Source: Myxococcales bacterium (lineage in GTDB: Bacteria; Myxococcota_A; Polyangia; Polyangiales; Houyiibacteriaceae). From it: a stretch of DNA of 37,758 nucleotides. The notes beneath the pieces are model-generated. The model saw nothing but the letters and a program-made list of their open reading frames with translations. It did no database searches and was not told where the DNA came from. The translations under genes and the position numbers were made by a program. Location of the stretch: assembly GCA_020430775.1 (NCBI GenBank), contig JAGQJE010000069.1:1-37758 (forward strand), in the 5' to 3' direction. Below, piece after piece: positions 25,661 through 34,453 of this stretch (within the stretch, counting starts at the first letter, position 1; every line of letters starts with the position of its first letter).

Positions 25661-27739
25661 ATGTCGCGACGCGCCCGCCCCGGGGTCAGTACCGGTGTGA
25701 TCGCCGCATGCGCCTTCGCGGTGGTCGTCTCACCGGGCGTCGGGCTGCACGACGCGGGCGAGCTCGGCACGGCGGCGCAGGTCCTCGGCGTGCCGCACCC
25801 GACGGGCTTCCCGCTCGATATGCTCTTGCTGCGCGCGGCGACATACCTCCCGCTCGGCTCGCTCGCGTTTCGGCAAAACCTCTGGATCGCGTGCGTGTCC
25901 GCGGCCGCCCTCGGGCTCATCGCGGCGCTCGGCTTCGAGGTCTGGGGCCGGTCGCGCGAGCGCGACACGCCGGGGCGCTCTCCGGTCATCGCGACGTGGG
26001 CGGGCGTCGCGTGCGCGCTCGCCTTCGGGACGTGGGAGACGTTCCTCGGCACTGGACTCTTCGTCGAGGTCTACTCGACGGCGCTCGCGCTCGGGCTGCT
26101 CGGAGCGTGGGTCTTCGCGCGTCAGGGCGTCCGCGCGGGCCCGACGCTCGGCCTGCTCGTCGGCCTGAGCACGGGCGCGCACGTGACGGCGGGCCTGTTC
26201 CTGTCACCGCTGTGGCTGTACTGCCTCGTTCGACGCGCGCGAGACGGCCGCCCCGGCGCCCGGGTCGCGCCGGTGGTCGCCGCCCTCGTCACGGTCGCCT
26301 TCGGGGCGCTCCTCATCGCCTACCTCCCGCTCGCCGCGCGTCGCGGCCCCCCGCTCGACTGGGGCGATCCGCGCACCCTCGAGCGCCTATGGGAGCACCT
26401 GACGGCGGACCGCATCCGGCGCTCGTACGCCGCCAAGATGTTCGTCGAGAGCGGCAAGGAGACCGCCGCCCTCTTCTCGCAGCTCTCGGAGCTGTGGCCG
26501 CTCCTTCCGGCAGCCGCGCTCGGGGCGATCCTCGGGCTGCGCCGGCGCGCGACCGCCGTGGCGACCACCGTCGTCCTCGCCGCGCTCGCGCTCGACCTCA
26601 CCTACGCCTCCTTCGTGAACCCGATGGGCATCGTCGACCGCCAGGACGGGCACTTCAGCGGCGCCTGGCTCACCTTGCTCGCCGCGGGCGGCGTCGTGGG
26701 CCTCGCGTCGCTCGGCAAGCTCGGTCGCGTCGCCGCGGGTGCGCTCGCCGCGCTGACGCTCGGCGCCGCGCTGGTCTTCGTCGCGCCGCGCTCGCTCCAT
26801 GCCGTGCAGACGGGCTGGGGTCCCGGCGAGCTCTACGGCTCGGGCGGGCCGCTCGTCGCGCTGCCGCCGCGCGCGGTGGCGCTCTGCTCGAGTGACAACC
26901 AGTGCGCCGCCGGCTTCTTCGCGCTGCACGCGGAGGGCATGCGCCCGGACCTCGGCTTCGCGCCGGCGCAGCACCTCTGGGAGCCGACGATCCGCGCAGC
27001 GCTCACGCCCCCGCCCAGCGGGGCGTCGCTGCACCTCGACGTCCGTCCCGCCACCAACGACGCGCGCGGGGCGCTGGTCCGGGCGACCGAGCGCGAGCTG
27101 CTGCGCTGGGAGGGGCGGTGGCGGCCGGTCCTCTGGGACGATCCGCCCGCGCTCGGCCCCGCCCCGCCCGCCGGCTCGCCGCAGGCGCAGGGGCTGCCAT
27201 CCCTCCCCGCCGGACCGAGCGCGTGGCCGCCGTGGGCCACCTTCCGGGACCCCGTGCCGACGAGCCGCGCGATCGCGACCCTCGATGGCGCGTACGCGGC
27301 GCGCGAGGACGACGCGACGTACCCCGAGGTCGCCGTAGCCTGGTCCCGAGCGTACGGAGCGGTCGGCAAGCGGGCCTTCGCACGCGGCGACGCGGCCGGC
27401 GCGGTGGCGGCGTTCGAGCGCTCTGTCGCGCGGGCACCGGACCGGCCGATCGGGTGGACGAACCTCGGAGCGGCGCTGGCGGCGGTGGGGCGGCTCGACA
27501 GCGCGATCGACGCCACGACGCGGGCCGCGATGATGGACCCGAGCCGCGCCGTCGCGTGGACGAACCTCGTGCGCTACCTCGCGGCGGCCGGCCGCCTCGA
27601 CGACGCGAGGCGCGCCCTCGGGGCCGCGGCGCGCGCAGGCGTCCACGACTCGGCGCTCGATGCGCTCCGCCGTGAGCTCGACGCCGCGAGGGCGCCCGAC
27701 GAGCGCGATCAGGCCGCGCCGGCGGCGACGCCGAACTGA
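25661..27739 (+). CDS. DUF2723 polytopic membrane protein with C-terminal TPR repeats
   Basis: 692 aa. The N-terminal half has about nine to ten hydrophobic segments and the DUF2723 motif LHDAGELGTAAQVLGVPHP, where Asp/Glu in the first loop is typical of GT-C-type mannosyltransferase-like proteins. Residues about 390-520 form an extracytoplasmic region. The last 130 residues form three TPR-like repeats (AFARGDAAGAVAAFERSV, TNLGAALAAVGRLDSAIDAT, VRYLAAAGRLDDARRALGAA). The donor and acceptor are unknown. Glycosyl transfer to proteins or envelope sugars is an inference from the family. Its 3' end overlaps the convergent ABC exporter gene by 31 nt. Confidence 0.8.
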   Translation: MSRRARPGVSTGVIAACAFAVVVSPGVGLHDAGELGTAAQVLGVPHPTGFPLDMLLLRAATYLPLGSLAFRQNLWIACVSAAALGLIAALGFEVWGRSRERDTPGRSPVIATWAGVACALAFGTWETFLGTGLFVEVYSTALALGLLGAWVFARQGVRAGPTLGLLVGLSTGAHVTAGLFLSPLWLYCLVRRARDGRPGARVAPVVAALVTVAFGALLIAYLPLAARRGPPLDWGDPRTLERLWEHLTADRIRRSYAAKMFVESGKETAALFSQLSELWPLLPAAALGAILGLRRRATAVATTVVLAALALDLTYASFVNPMGIVDRQDGHFSGAWLTLLAAGGVVGLASLGKLGRVAAGALAALTLGAALVFVAPRSLHAVQTGWGPGELYGSGGPLVALPPRAVALCSSDNQCAAGFFALHAEGMRPDLGFAPAQHLWEPTIRAALTPPPSGASLHLDVRPATNDARGALVRATERELLRWEGRWRPVLWDDPPALGPAPPAGSPQAQGLPSLPAGPSAWPPWATFRDPVPTSRAIATLDGAYAAREDDATYPEVAVAWSRAYGAVGKRAFARGDAAGAVAAFERSVARAPDRPIGWTNLGAALAAVGRLDSAIDATTRAAMMDPSRAVAWTNLVRYLAAAGRLDDARRALGAAARAGVHDSALDALRRELDAARAPDERDQAAPAATPN

Positions 27740-29604
27740 AGCCGGTACAACCGCGCGTACACCCCGTCGAGCGCGAGCAGCTCGGCGTGCGTTCCCTGTT
27801 CGGCGAGGCGCCCAGCGTGCATCACGAGGATCCGATCGGCGTGCCGGATGGTCGACAGGCGGTGCGCGATGACGATCGAGGTGCGGCCCTCGGTCACGGC
27901 CGTGACCGCCGCCTGCAGGCGCGCCTCGGTCTCGCTGTCGATGTTCGCGGTGGCCTCGTCGAGGATCAGCAGCGGCGCGTCGCGGTACAGCGCCCTCGCG
28001 AACGCCAGGAGCTGCCGCTCGCCCGCGCTGTAGTCGGCGCCCCGCTCGCCGACGCGCGCGTCGAGGCCACCCCGGGCCGCCACCAGCTCGAGCGCGCCGA
28101 CCCGCGCGAGCGCCCGCTCGACCCGCGCGCGATCGGGCGCGGGATCGCCGAGCGCGAGGTTGTCGAGGACGGTGCCGGAGAAGAGGAACACGTCCTGCGG
28201 CACGACCGACACGCCGCCGCGGAGCGCGCGCGCGTCGAGCTCGCGGACGTCGACCCCGTCGAGACGGATCGCGCCGACCGCCACCTCGTAGAGCCGGAGC
28301 AGCAGCGCCGTGAGCGTGGTCTTGCCGGACCCGGTCGCGCCGACGACGGCGACGGTCTGGCCCTGGCCGATCCCGAAGCTGACGTCGTGCAGCACGGGGT
28401 GCCCCGGCCGGTAGGCGAAGGTCACGCCCTCGAACGTGACGCTCGGACCGCCGCGCGCAGAGGACGCGGGCTGCCCTCGAGCGGGCGCCTGCTCCCCGTG
28501 CGCAAGCGCGAGCGACTCGGACCTCGGGGCGGGCTCGACCTCATCGGTGTCGAGCAGCATGAAGATGCGCTCGGACGCCGCGAGCGACGACTGGATGATG
28601 GTGTACTTGGTCGCCAGGTCGCGGACCGGGACGAAGAACATACGGATGTACTCATAGAACGCCACGACCGTCCCGACGTAGGCCGCCGCGCCCGCGGGGT
28701 GCGTGATGGCGCCCGCCTGCACGCTCGCGTACCAGAGGGTGAGCGCGACGCAGACGACCGAGACGGACTCCACCACGGAGTAGAGCAGCGCGTCGTAGCG
28801 GATGGAGCGGAGGTTCGCGTCGCGGTAGGCGGCGTTGATCTCGCGGTACTCCGCCGCGCAGTCGTCCTCGCGCCCAAACGCCTGCACCACGGCGATGCCC
28901 TGCACCTGCTCCGCGAGGTAGGCGTTGAGCTGGGCGAGGCGCACGCGGATCGCGCGGAACGCCTCGCGCGCGAGCCGCCGTAGGACGTTCACGAAGACGA
29001 CGAGCGGCGGGAGGGCGGCGAGCGCGACGAGGCTGAGCCGCCAGTCGAGGTAGAGCATGAACCCGACGATGCCGACGAGCGTGAGCAGGTCGGCGACGGC
29101 GGTGACCGCGCCGGACGCGAAGAGCTCGCTCAGGCTGTCGACGTCGTTCGTCACGCGGGTGACGACCCGCCCGGCCGGCGTGCGATCGAAGTAGGACATC
29201 CGCAGGCGCTGGATGTGCGCGAAGACGGCGCGCCGCAGGTCGACCACCGTCCGCTGGCCGGCGAGCTGCATCAGGTAGGTCTGGACGAAGCGCGCGACGA
29301 ACTCGAAGACCAGCACGCCTGCGAAGAGCCACACGACGCGACCGAGCGCGCTCGCGCTGTGCTCGACGAGGGTCGCGTCGAGCGCGTCCTTGATGAGCAG
29401 CGGCTGCAGGAGCGAGGCCGCGGCCGCCACGGGCATGCTGAGCAGCGCGATGGACAGCAGCGTCGCGTGGGGCCTCAGATACGGCCACAGGCGACGCAGC
29501 AGCGACGCGTCGCGACCGTCGGCGACGCTCGCCTCGTCACTCGCGGCGACCAGGAGCCGCCGCCGGGTGGGCGCCTCCGGCCGGGCACGCTGGGCCGCGC
29601 TCAT
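27709..29604 (-). CDS. ABC exporter half-transporter, catalytically intact subunit
   Basis: 631 aa: a six-TM ABC type 1 domain (about 35-340) and a C-terminal ATPase (about 385-610). Walker A is GATGSGKTT, the signature reads YSAGERQLLAFARAL, Walker B is LLILDEATANID with catalytic Glu, and the H-loop is IVIAHRLSTI. It resembles the MdlB/TmrB-type partner of heterodimeric exporters. Its start (ATG at 29604) overlaps the stop of the upstream gene by ATGA, so both subunits are made together. The substrate (lipid, drug or peptide) is unknown. Confidence 0.9.
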   Translation of the reverse strand: MSAAQRARPEAPTRRRLLVAASDEASVADGRDASLLRRLWPYLRPHATLLSIALLSMPVAAAASLLQPLLIKDALDATLVEHSASALGRVVWLFAGVLVFEFVARFVQTYLMQLAGQRTVVDLRRAVFAHIQRLRMSYFDRTPAGRVVTRVTNDVDSLSELFASGAVTAVADLLTLVGIVGFMLYLDWRLSLVALAALPPLVVFVNVLRRLAREAFRAIRVRLAQLNAYLAEQVQGIAVVQAFGREDDCAAEYREINAAYRDANLRSIRYDALLYSVVESVSVVCVALTLWYASVQAGAITHPAGAAAYVGTVVAFYEYIRMFFVPVRDLATKYTIIQSSLAASERIFMLLDTDEVEPAPRSESLALAHGEQAPARGQPASSARGGPSVTFEGVTFAYRPGHPVLHDVSFGIGQGQTVAVVGATGSGKTTLTALLLRLYEVAVGAIRLDGVDVRELDARALRGGVSVVPQDVFLFSGTVLDNLALGDPAPDRARVERALARVGALELVAARGGLDARVGERGADYSAGERQLLAFARALYRDAPLLILDEATANIDSETEARLQAAVTAVTEGRTSIVIAHRLSTIRHADRILVMHAGRLAEQGTHAELLALDGVYARLYRLQFGVAAGAA

Positions 29605-31427
29605 GAGAGCGCCTCCAGCTCCCGCTCGAGGCGCTGGCGGGCGGCGAGGCGCGCGTAGAAGCCGCCGCTCGCGAGCAGCTCGTCGTGGGTGCCGGTCTCG
29701 GTCACGCGCCCCTGCTCGATGACCGCGATGCGCTCGGCGCGGCTCGCCGCGACGACGCGGTTGGTCACGAGCACGAGCGTGCGCCCCTCACCCGTGCGGT
29801 CGAGCGCGCCGAGGATACGCGCCTCCGTGCGGGCGTCGACGGCGCTCATCGGGTCGTCGAGGATGAGCACCGACGGCTCGTTCAAGATGGCGCGCGCGAG
29901 GGCCACGCGCTGCTTCTGCCCGCCGGAGAGCTGCACGCCGCGCTCGCCGACGAGCGTCTCGAAGCCGTGCGGCAGGGCGTCGATCTCGTCGAGGATCGCG
30001 ACGTCCTCCGCCGCGCGCCGGATGCGCTCGAGCGCGTCGGGTGCGTCCGGGTCGACCAAGCCGAACGCGATGTTGCGCTCGACCGTCGTCGAGAACAGGA
30101 ACGGCTCCTGCTGCGCGTACCCGACGGTCCGCCGGAGGTGGCGCAGCTCGGCTTCGGTCACGTCCGTCCCGTCGACGAAGACCGCGCCGTGTGGCGTCGG
30201 CAGCAGGCGCGGGAGCGCCGCGGCGAGCGTGCTCTTGCCGGCGCCGACCGGGCCGACGATCGCCAGCGAGCCGCCCGCGGGCACCTCGAGCGACACGCCG
30301 TCGAGCACCCTGCGACCGTCGCGGTCCAGCGAGAGATCGGCGACGCGGAGGCTTCCCTCGGTGCCGAGCGGCACCGGCTGAGGGACCTCGACGACCTCGG
30401 GCTCGGCGTCGAGCACCTCGCGCACGCGGGCGTAGGAGGCGCGCCCTCGCTGAAAGACCGACAGCAGATACCCGAACGCGAGGGTCGGCCAGACGAGCTG
30501 CCCGAGGTAGGCGTTGAACGCGGCGAACTGCCCCGCCGTGAGCTCGCCCGCGAGGATCATCGCGCCGCCCTGCCACACGACGATGAGGACCCCGACCGAG
30601 CCGACGGTCATCAAGAGCGGCCACATCAGCCCGCGCAGCACGACGAGCCGCATGTTCCGCTCGAGCGCGCGTTGGTTCGCCTCCTCGAAGCGAGCGGCCG
30701 CGTGCGCCTCGACGCCGAACGAGCGCACGACGCGCATGCCGGAGATGGTCTCCTGCGCGCGGTCGGCGAGCGTGCCGAGGGCCTCCTGCGCCTCGCGGCT
30801 GCGCCGGTAGAGCTTGCGGCCGAACCCCTGCGCGATGAGGATCAGGAAGGGATACGGGAGCATCGCGAGGACCGTGAGCTTCGGAGAGATGACGAGCATC
30901 AGGCCGATCGCCCCGACATACGCGAACACCGTGTTGACCACGTTGAGCATGCCGAACCCGATGAGGAGGCGGATCTGGCCGAGGTCGTTCGTCGCCCGGC
31001 TCATGAGCTCGCCCGTCGGCACGCGGCCGAAGAAGCTGGGCCCGAGCCGGTGCACGCGGTCGAGCAGCTCGTTGCGCAGGTCGAGCTCGACGTCGCGCCC
31101 GACGTGGAAGATGCGGATGCGCGAGAGCGCGCGCACGATCCACATGAGCGCCGCGACGCCGCCCGCGATCGCGCCGTAGCGCTTCACGCTGTCGAAGTCC
31201 GTCGCGGTCAGCGCGTCGACCGCGTGCTGAAACAACCAAGGGATGAGCTTGTCGAGCGCGTTGGTCACCAACAAGAGCCCGACGCCGGCGAGCAACCTGC
31301 GCCGATAGGGCCACAGGTACGACACGAGGCGCCGGCCGGCCGGCGACGCCGCACCCCCGCGGCGCGACTCGCCACGCCGCACTCGACGGGCTTCCGTCTC
31401 CCGCCCAGGCTCGGTCGCCGCTCGCAT
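29601..31427 (-). CDS. ABC exporter half-transporter, degenerate-site subunit
   Basis: 608 aa: ABC type 1 TM domain (about 35-325) and ATPase domain. Walker A is VGPVGAGKST and the signature is the canonical LSGGQKQRVALARA. Walker B is VLILDDPMSAVD, with Asp525 in place of the catalytic Glu. The H-loop position is Asn556 (VTNRVVA) instead of His. In heterodimeric exporters one site is often degenerate, and this one lacks both residues. It is the first gene of the pair. A TAGGAT (31434-31439) 6 nt before the ATG suggests a leaderless mRNA. The divergent membrane-protein gene starts 89 nt away. Confidence 0.9.
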   Translation of the reverse strand: MRAATEPGRETEARRVRRGESRRGGAASPAGRRLVSYLWPYRRRLLAGVGLLLVTNALDKLIPWLFQHAVDALTATDFDSVKRYGAIAGGVAALMWIVRALSRIRIFHVGRDVELDLRNELLDRVHRLGPSFFGRVPTGELMSRATNDLGQIRLLIGFGMLNVVNTVFAYVGAIGLMLVISPKLTVLAMLPYPFLILIAQGFGRKLYRRSREAQEALGTLADRAQETISGMRVVRSFGVEAHAAARFEEANQRALERNMRLVVLRGLMWPLLMTVGSVGVLIVVWQGGAMILAGELTAGQFAAFNAYLGQLVWPTLAFGYLLSVFQRGRASYARVREVLDAEPEVVEVPQPVPLGTEGSLRVADLSLDRDGRRVLDGVSLEVPAGGSLAIVGPVGAGKSTLAAALPRLLPTPHGAVFVDGTDVTEAELRHLRRTVGYAQQEPFLFSTTVERNIAFGLVDPDAPDALERIRRAAEDVAILDEIDALPHGFETLVGERGVQLSGGQKQRVALARAILNEPSVLILDDPMSAVDARTEARILGALDRTGEGRTLVLVTNRVVAASRAERIAVIEQGRVTETGTHDELLASGGFYARLAARQRLERELEALS

Positions 31428-31433
31428 CGGGCG

Positions 31434-31439
31434 ATCCTA
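31434..31439 (-). promoter_or_regulatory. -10-like TAGGAT, 6 nt before the ABC exporter ATG
   Basis: On the minus strand TAGGAT is followed by CGCCCG and the ATG at 31427, with no Shine-Dalgarno. Confidence 0.4.
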
Positions 31440-31516
31440 GCAGCCCGCGCTCGAACCGACGCGCTCCGCTCTGCTATCGTCCGGGCTCTCCGCGCTCGGT
31501 GGCCGGAGCCGCACCC

Positions 31517-32644
31517 ATGCCCACCGCCGCCTCGCTGACCTCCGCCTTCGGCCCGCGCGCCTCCGCCGCTCGGCGCCCGGCGCTGTTCGCCGCCGCGTCG
31601 GAGGGCCCGTGGCTCTTCGGCCGCCGGACCGACCTGCTCGCGTTCGGCGGCAGCGCCGCGCTCTCGGTCGCGCTGCTCGCGGTCGGGTACGCGCTCGGCA
31701 TCGCGGACGGCGACGCCCCCGAGTGGGTGTGGCTCGGCTGCGTGCTCGGCGTGGACATCGCCCACGTCTGGACCACGCTCTTTCGGACCTATCTCGACCG
31801 CGACGCCCTGCGCCGCGACCCGGCGCTCTACGCCGGCGTGCCGGTGCTCTGCTACACGCTCGGGGTCGCGCTGCACGCGTACAGCGCCGCCGCGTTCTGG
31901 CGCGTGCTCGCCTACGCCGCGGTCTACCACTTCGTCCGGCAACAGTACGGTTGGGTGAAGCTCTACCGGCGCCGGGCGGGCGAGACGGGCCGCCTCGATC
32001 GCGTCCTCGACACGACCACCATCCACGCGGCGACGGTCTACCCGCTGCTCTACTGGCACGCGCACCTGCCGCGCGCGTTCGCCTGGATGATCGACGGCGA
32101 CTTCGTCGCGGCGCTGCCGCGCGCGTTCACGATCGCGGTCGACGCGCTGCAGCCGCTGTACTGGACGGTCCTCGGCGCGTTCGTGCTCCGGCAGGTCACG
32201 CTCCTCCTCACGGGGCGCGCCATCAACACGGGCAAGGTCCTCGTCGTGCTCACGACCTGGCTGTGCTGGTGGCTCGGCATCATCGCGCTCGACAGCGACT
32301 ACGCGTTCACCGTCACCAACGTGCTCATCCACGGCGTGCCCTACTTCGTGCTGACGTACCGCTACGGTCGGAGCCGCGCCGCCCGTACCGATCGCGGCGC
32401 CCTGCGCCTCTTGCTCCGCGGCAGCGTCCCGGCGTTCGTCGGCCTCGTCCTCGCGCTCGCCGCGCTCGAGGCGGGCCTGTGGGACCACTGGGTCTGGCAC
32501 GATCGTCCCTACCTCTTCGGCGACGGGCCCTCGCTGGCGGGCGGGGCGCTCGCGCTGCTGGTGCCGCTGCTCGCCGTGCCGCAGGCGACGCACTACGTCC
32601 TCGACGGCTTCATCTGGCGCCGAAAGGCGCTGAGCGACGGGTGA
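31517..32644 (+). CDS. Polytopic membrane protein with conserved-looking histidines
   Basis: 375 aa from the ATG at 31517 (GGAG 8 nt upstream; GTG at 31499 is an alternative). About eight to nine hydrophobic segments. His-bearing motifs lie at or near membrane boundaries: DIAHVWTTLFRTYLDRD, YHFVRQQYGWVKLYRR, TIHAATVYPLLYWHAHLP, IHGVPYFVLTYRYGR and THYVLDGFIWRR. The pattern recalls membrane di-metal oxygenases or carotenoid-cleaving Brp/Blh-type proteins, but I cannot assign a family. It is a single gene divergent from the exporter. Confidence 0.65.
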   Translation: MPTAASLTSAFGPRASAARRPALFAAASEGPWLFGRRTDLLAFGGSAALSVALLAVGYALGIADGDAPEWVWLGCVLGVDIAHVWTTLFRTYLDRDALRRDPALYAGVPVLCYTLGVALHAYSAAAFWRVLAYAAVYHFVRQQYGWVKLYRRRAGETGRLDRVLDTTTIHAATVYPLLYWHAHLPRAFAWMIDGDFVAALPRAFTIAVDALQPLYWTVLGAFVLRQVTLLLTGRAINTGKVLVVLTTWLCWWLGIIALDSDYAFTVTNVLIHGVPYFVLTYRYGRSRAARTDRGALRLLLRGSVPAFVGLVLALAALEAGLWDHWVWHDRPYLFGDGPSLAGGALALLVPLLAVPQATHYVLDGFIWRRKALSDG

Positions 32645-32669
32645 GGCGCGCGAACCTCAGAGCAGGAGC

Positions 32670-32699
32670 TTGCTGAAGCCGCTGCATTCTCTCTAGAAT
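32670..32699 (+). promoter_or_regulatory. Sigma-70-like promoter upstream of the HEAT-like lipoprotein gene
   Basis: TTGCTG (32670-32675), 18-nt spacer, TAGAAT (32694-32699), about 112 nt before the ATG at 32812. It is placed after the preceding stop and likely drives the lipoprotein and RHH-FHA genes. Confidence 0.5.
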
Positions 32700-32811
32700 C
32701 CGCCACGGGCCGTGAGCGCGCCTTCGACCGCTACCGAGCCTCTGTCAGACTTCGGCACGCGCACCCCGGCGCACGACCGGGACGCGCCGCTTCGGACCTC
32801 GAGGACCACCC

Positions 32812-34437
32812 ATGCGCACCGTCCATCGCACAGCCCTACGCCTCGCAGGGAGCGCCGTGTGCCTCGCCGTCGTCGCGGCGAGCCTCGGCGGCTGCAAAGT
32901 CAACGCGCGCGACGTCTCCGAGTGGAAGGACACCGCCAAGGGCCCCGGCAAGATGGTCGCGCTGCTCAAGAGCGACCGCTACTCGCTCGCGCTGCGCACC
33001 GACGCCGCGGCCGCGCTCGTCGAGATGAACCGCAACGACGTGAACGGCGTCCAGATGCTCGACAAGGCGATGACGCAGCTCGGCCAGTCAGCGCCGGGGG
33101 CCGCGGCCAAGATCGCCGACGCGCTCGCGCCCCGGCTCGAGGCCACGCTGAAGGCCGACTCGAAGCCCGGACACACCACACCCGAGTCGATCCGCGCGAA
33201 GGACGCCGCGTTCTTGCTGCTGAGGAGCGGGACCGTGCAGGGCGCATCCCGCGAGCTCCTCACGCACGCGCTCATCCATTGGTACGCGGAGGACTTCGCC
33301 GGCCGCAGCCTCTCGGGCGACTTCAGCGCGGAGCAGACCGTCCGCGCGCTCGGGCCACCGGCGGCGAGCCAGCTCGTCGATGCCCTCAACGCGCGCATGC
33401 CGCAGCAGGCGCTCGTGCGCATCGCGAGCCTCATCGCACACGTCGGCGACGCGGCGACGAAGCAACGCGCCGCGAAGCGCCTCGTCGAGATCGAGAAGCG
33501 CATGGAGCACCCGGAGTTCCTGAAGTGGCTCGAGGACCAGGTCCGCACGGCGCTCGCGAACAGCGCAGGCGAGGAGGGTGACGCCGGAGAGCCGGCCGCG
33601 GACGAAGCGCAGGTCGAGCAGGCCGCGACCCTCAACCGGGAGAACTTCATCAACCAGGGCGCGCTCCGGGCGCTCCAGGAGCTCGCAGGCGAGCCCGAAG
33701 CACGCGCTCGCCTCCTCGCGGTGGCGACGCAGGCGCCCCCGAAAGACACGCCCGCTGACCAGGCCGAGGTGCTGGACGAACGCCGCCAGCAGGCCCTCCG
33801 CTCCCTGCAGGGACAGGTCGACGAAGCACAGCTCGACACGATGCTGGCGCTCGCCCTCGATCCGAGCAATTCAGTCGAGCTGCGCGACTACGCGTTTGAC
33901 CGCATCGACGACATCCACAGCACGCGCGCGCTCCCGAAGCTCTGGCCCCTCGTCGAGGAGCCGGGGTGCACGCGCCGCCCGTGCAGCCCCGCCGACGAGC
34001 TCGCGAAGCGCCTGCGATGGCGCGCGGGCGAGCTGGTGCTGAGCATCGGCGGCCCCGAGGTCGTCGACACCTTCCTCGACCGCCTGCCGAACGCGCCCGG
34101 CGTCGAGTACGAGCCCGAAGAGCTCGCCGGCTACGCCACGCGCATCAGCGAGATGGCCACCGTGCCGCTCGAGCGCATGCGCGAGGCGCTGAAGTCCCCG
34201 CGCTGGCAGGTGCGCGCCATCGCGATCGAGCTGCTCGCCCGCAAAGGGACGAAGGCCGACCTCGCGCGACTCGAGGCCGCCACGCACGACGCGACCCCCG
34301 TGGTAGGCGAGGGTTGGAAGCACCAGGATCCCGAGATCAAGACCGTCGGCAACGTCGCCTCCGCTGCCCTCAATACGCTCGGTCAGCGCATCAACAACGC
34401 GACGCGCTCGGGCGCCCCCACCCCCACGGCCAACTGA
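32812..34437 (+). CDS. HEAT-repeat-like lipoprotein
   Basis: 541 aa. The signal peptide ends in the lipobox SLGGC, Cys28. The mature part is almost wholly helical with repeated helix pairs reminiscent of HEAT/Armadillo repeats: ALRTDAAAALVEMNRND, VGDAATKQRAAKRLVEIEK, RDYAFDRIDDIHSTRALPKL and PRWQVRAIAIELLARKGTK. Residues about 245-275 are acidic and Ala-rich. No enzymatic motif. Such proteins act as scaffolds in the envelope, but its partner is unknown. The RHH-FHA gene starts 16 nt downstream, so the two form an operon. Confidence 0.78.
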   Translation: MRTVHRTALRLAGSAVCLAVVAASLGGCKVNARDVSEWKDTAKGPGKMVALLKSDRYSLALRTDAAAALVEMNRNDVNGVQMLDKAMTQLGQSAPGAAAKIADALAPRLEATLKADSKPGHTTPESIRAKDAAFLLLRSGTVQGASRELLTHALIHWYAEDFAGRSLSGDFSAEQTVRALGPPAASQLVDALNARMPQQALVRIASLIAHVGDAATKQRAAKRLVEIEKRMEHPEFLKWLEDQVRTALANSAGEEGDAGEPAADEAQVEQAATLNRENFINQGALRALQELAGEPEARARLLAVATQAPPKDTPADQAEVLDERRQQALRSLQGQVDEAQLDTMLALALDPSNSVELRDYAFDRIDDIHSTRALPKLWPLVEEPGCTRRPCSPADELAKRLRWRAGELVLSIGGPEVVDTFLDRLPNAPGVEYEPEELAGYATRISEMATVPLERMREALKSPRWQVRAIAIELLARKGTKADLARLEAATHDATPVVGEGWKHQDPEIKTVGNVASAALNTLGQRINNATRSGAPTPTAN

Positions 34438-34453
34438 CCCTTTCGGATCGACT

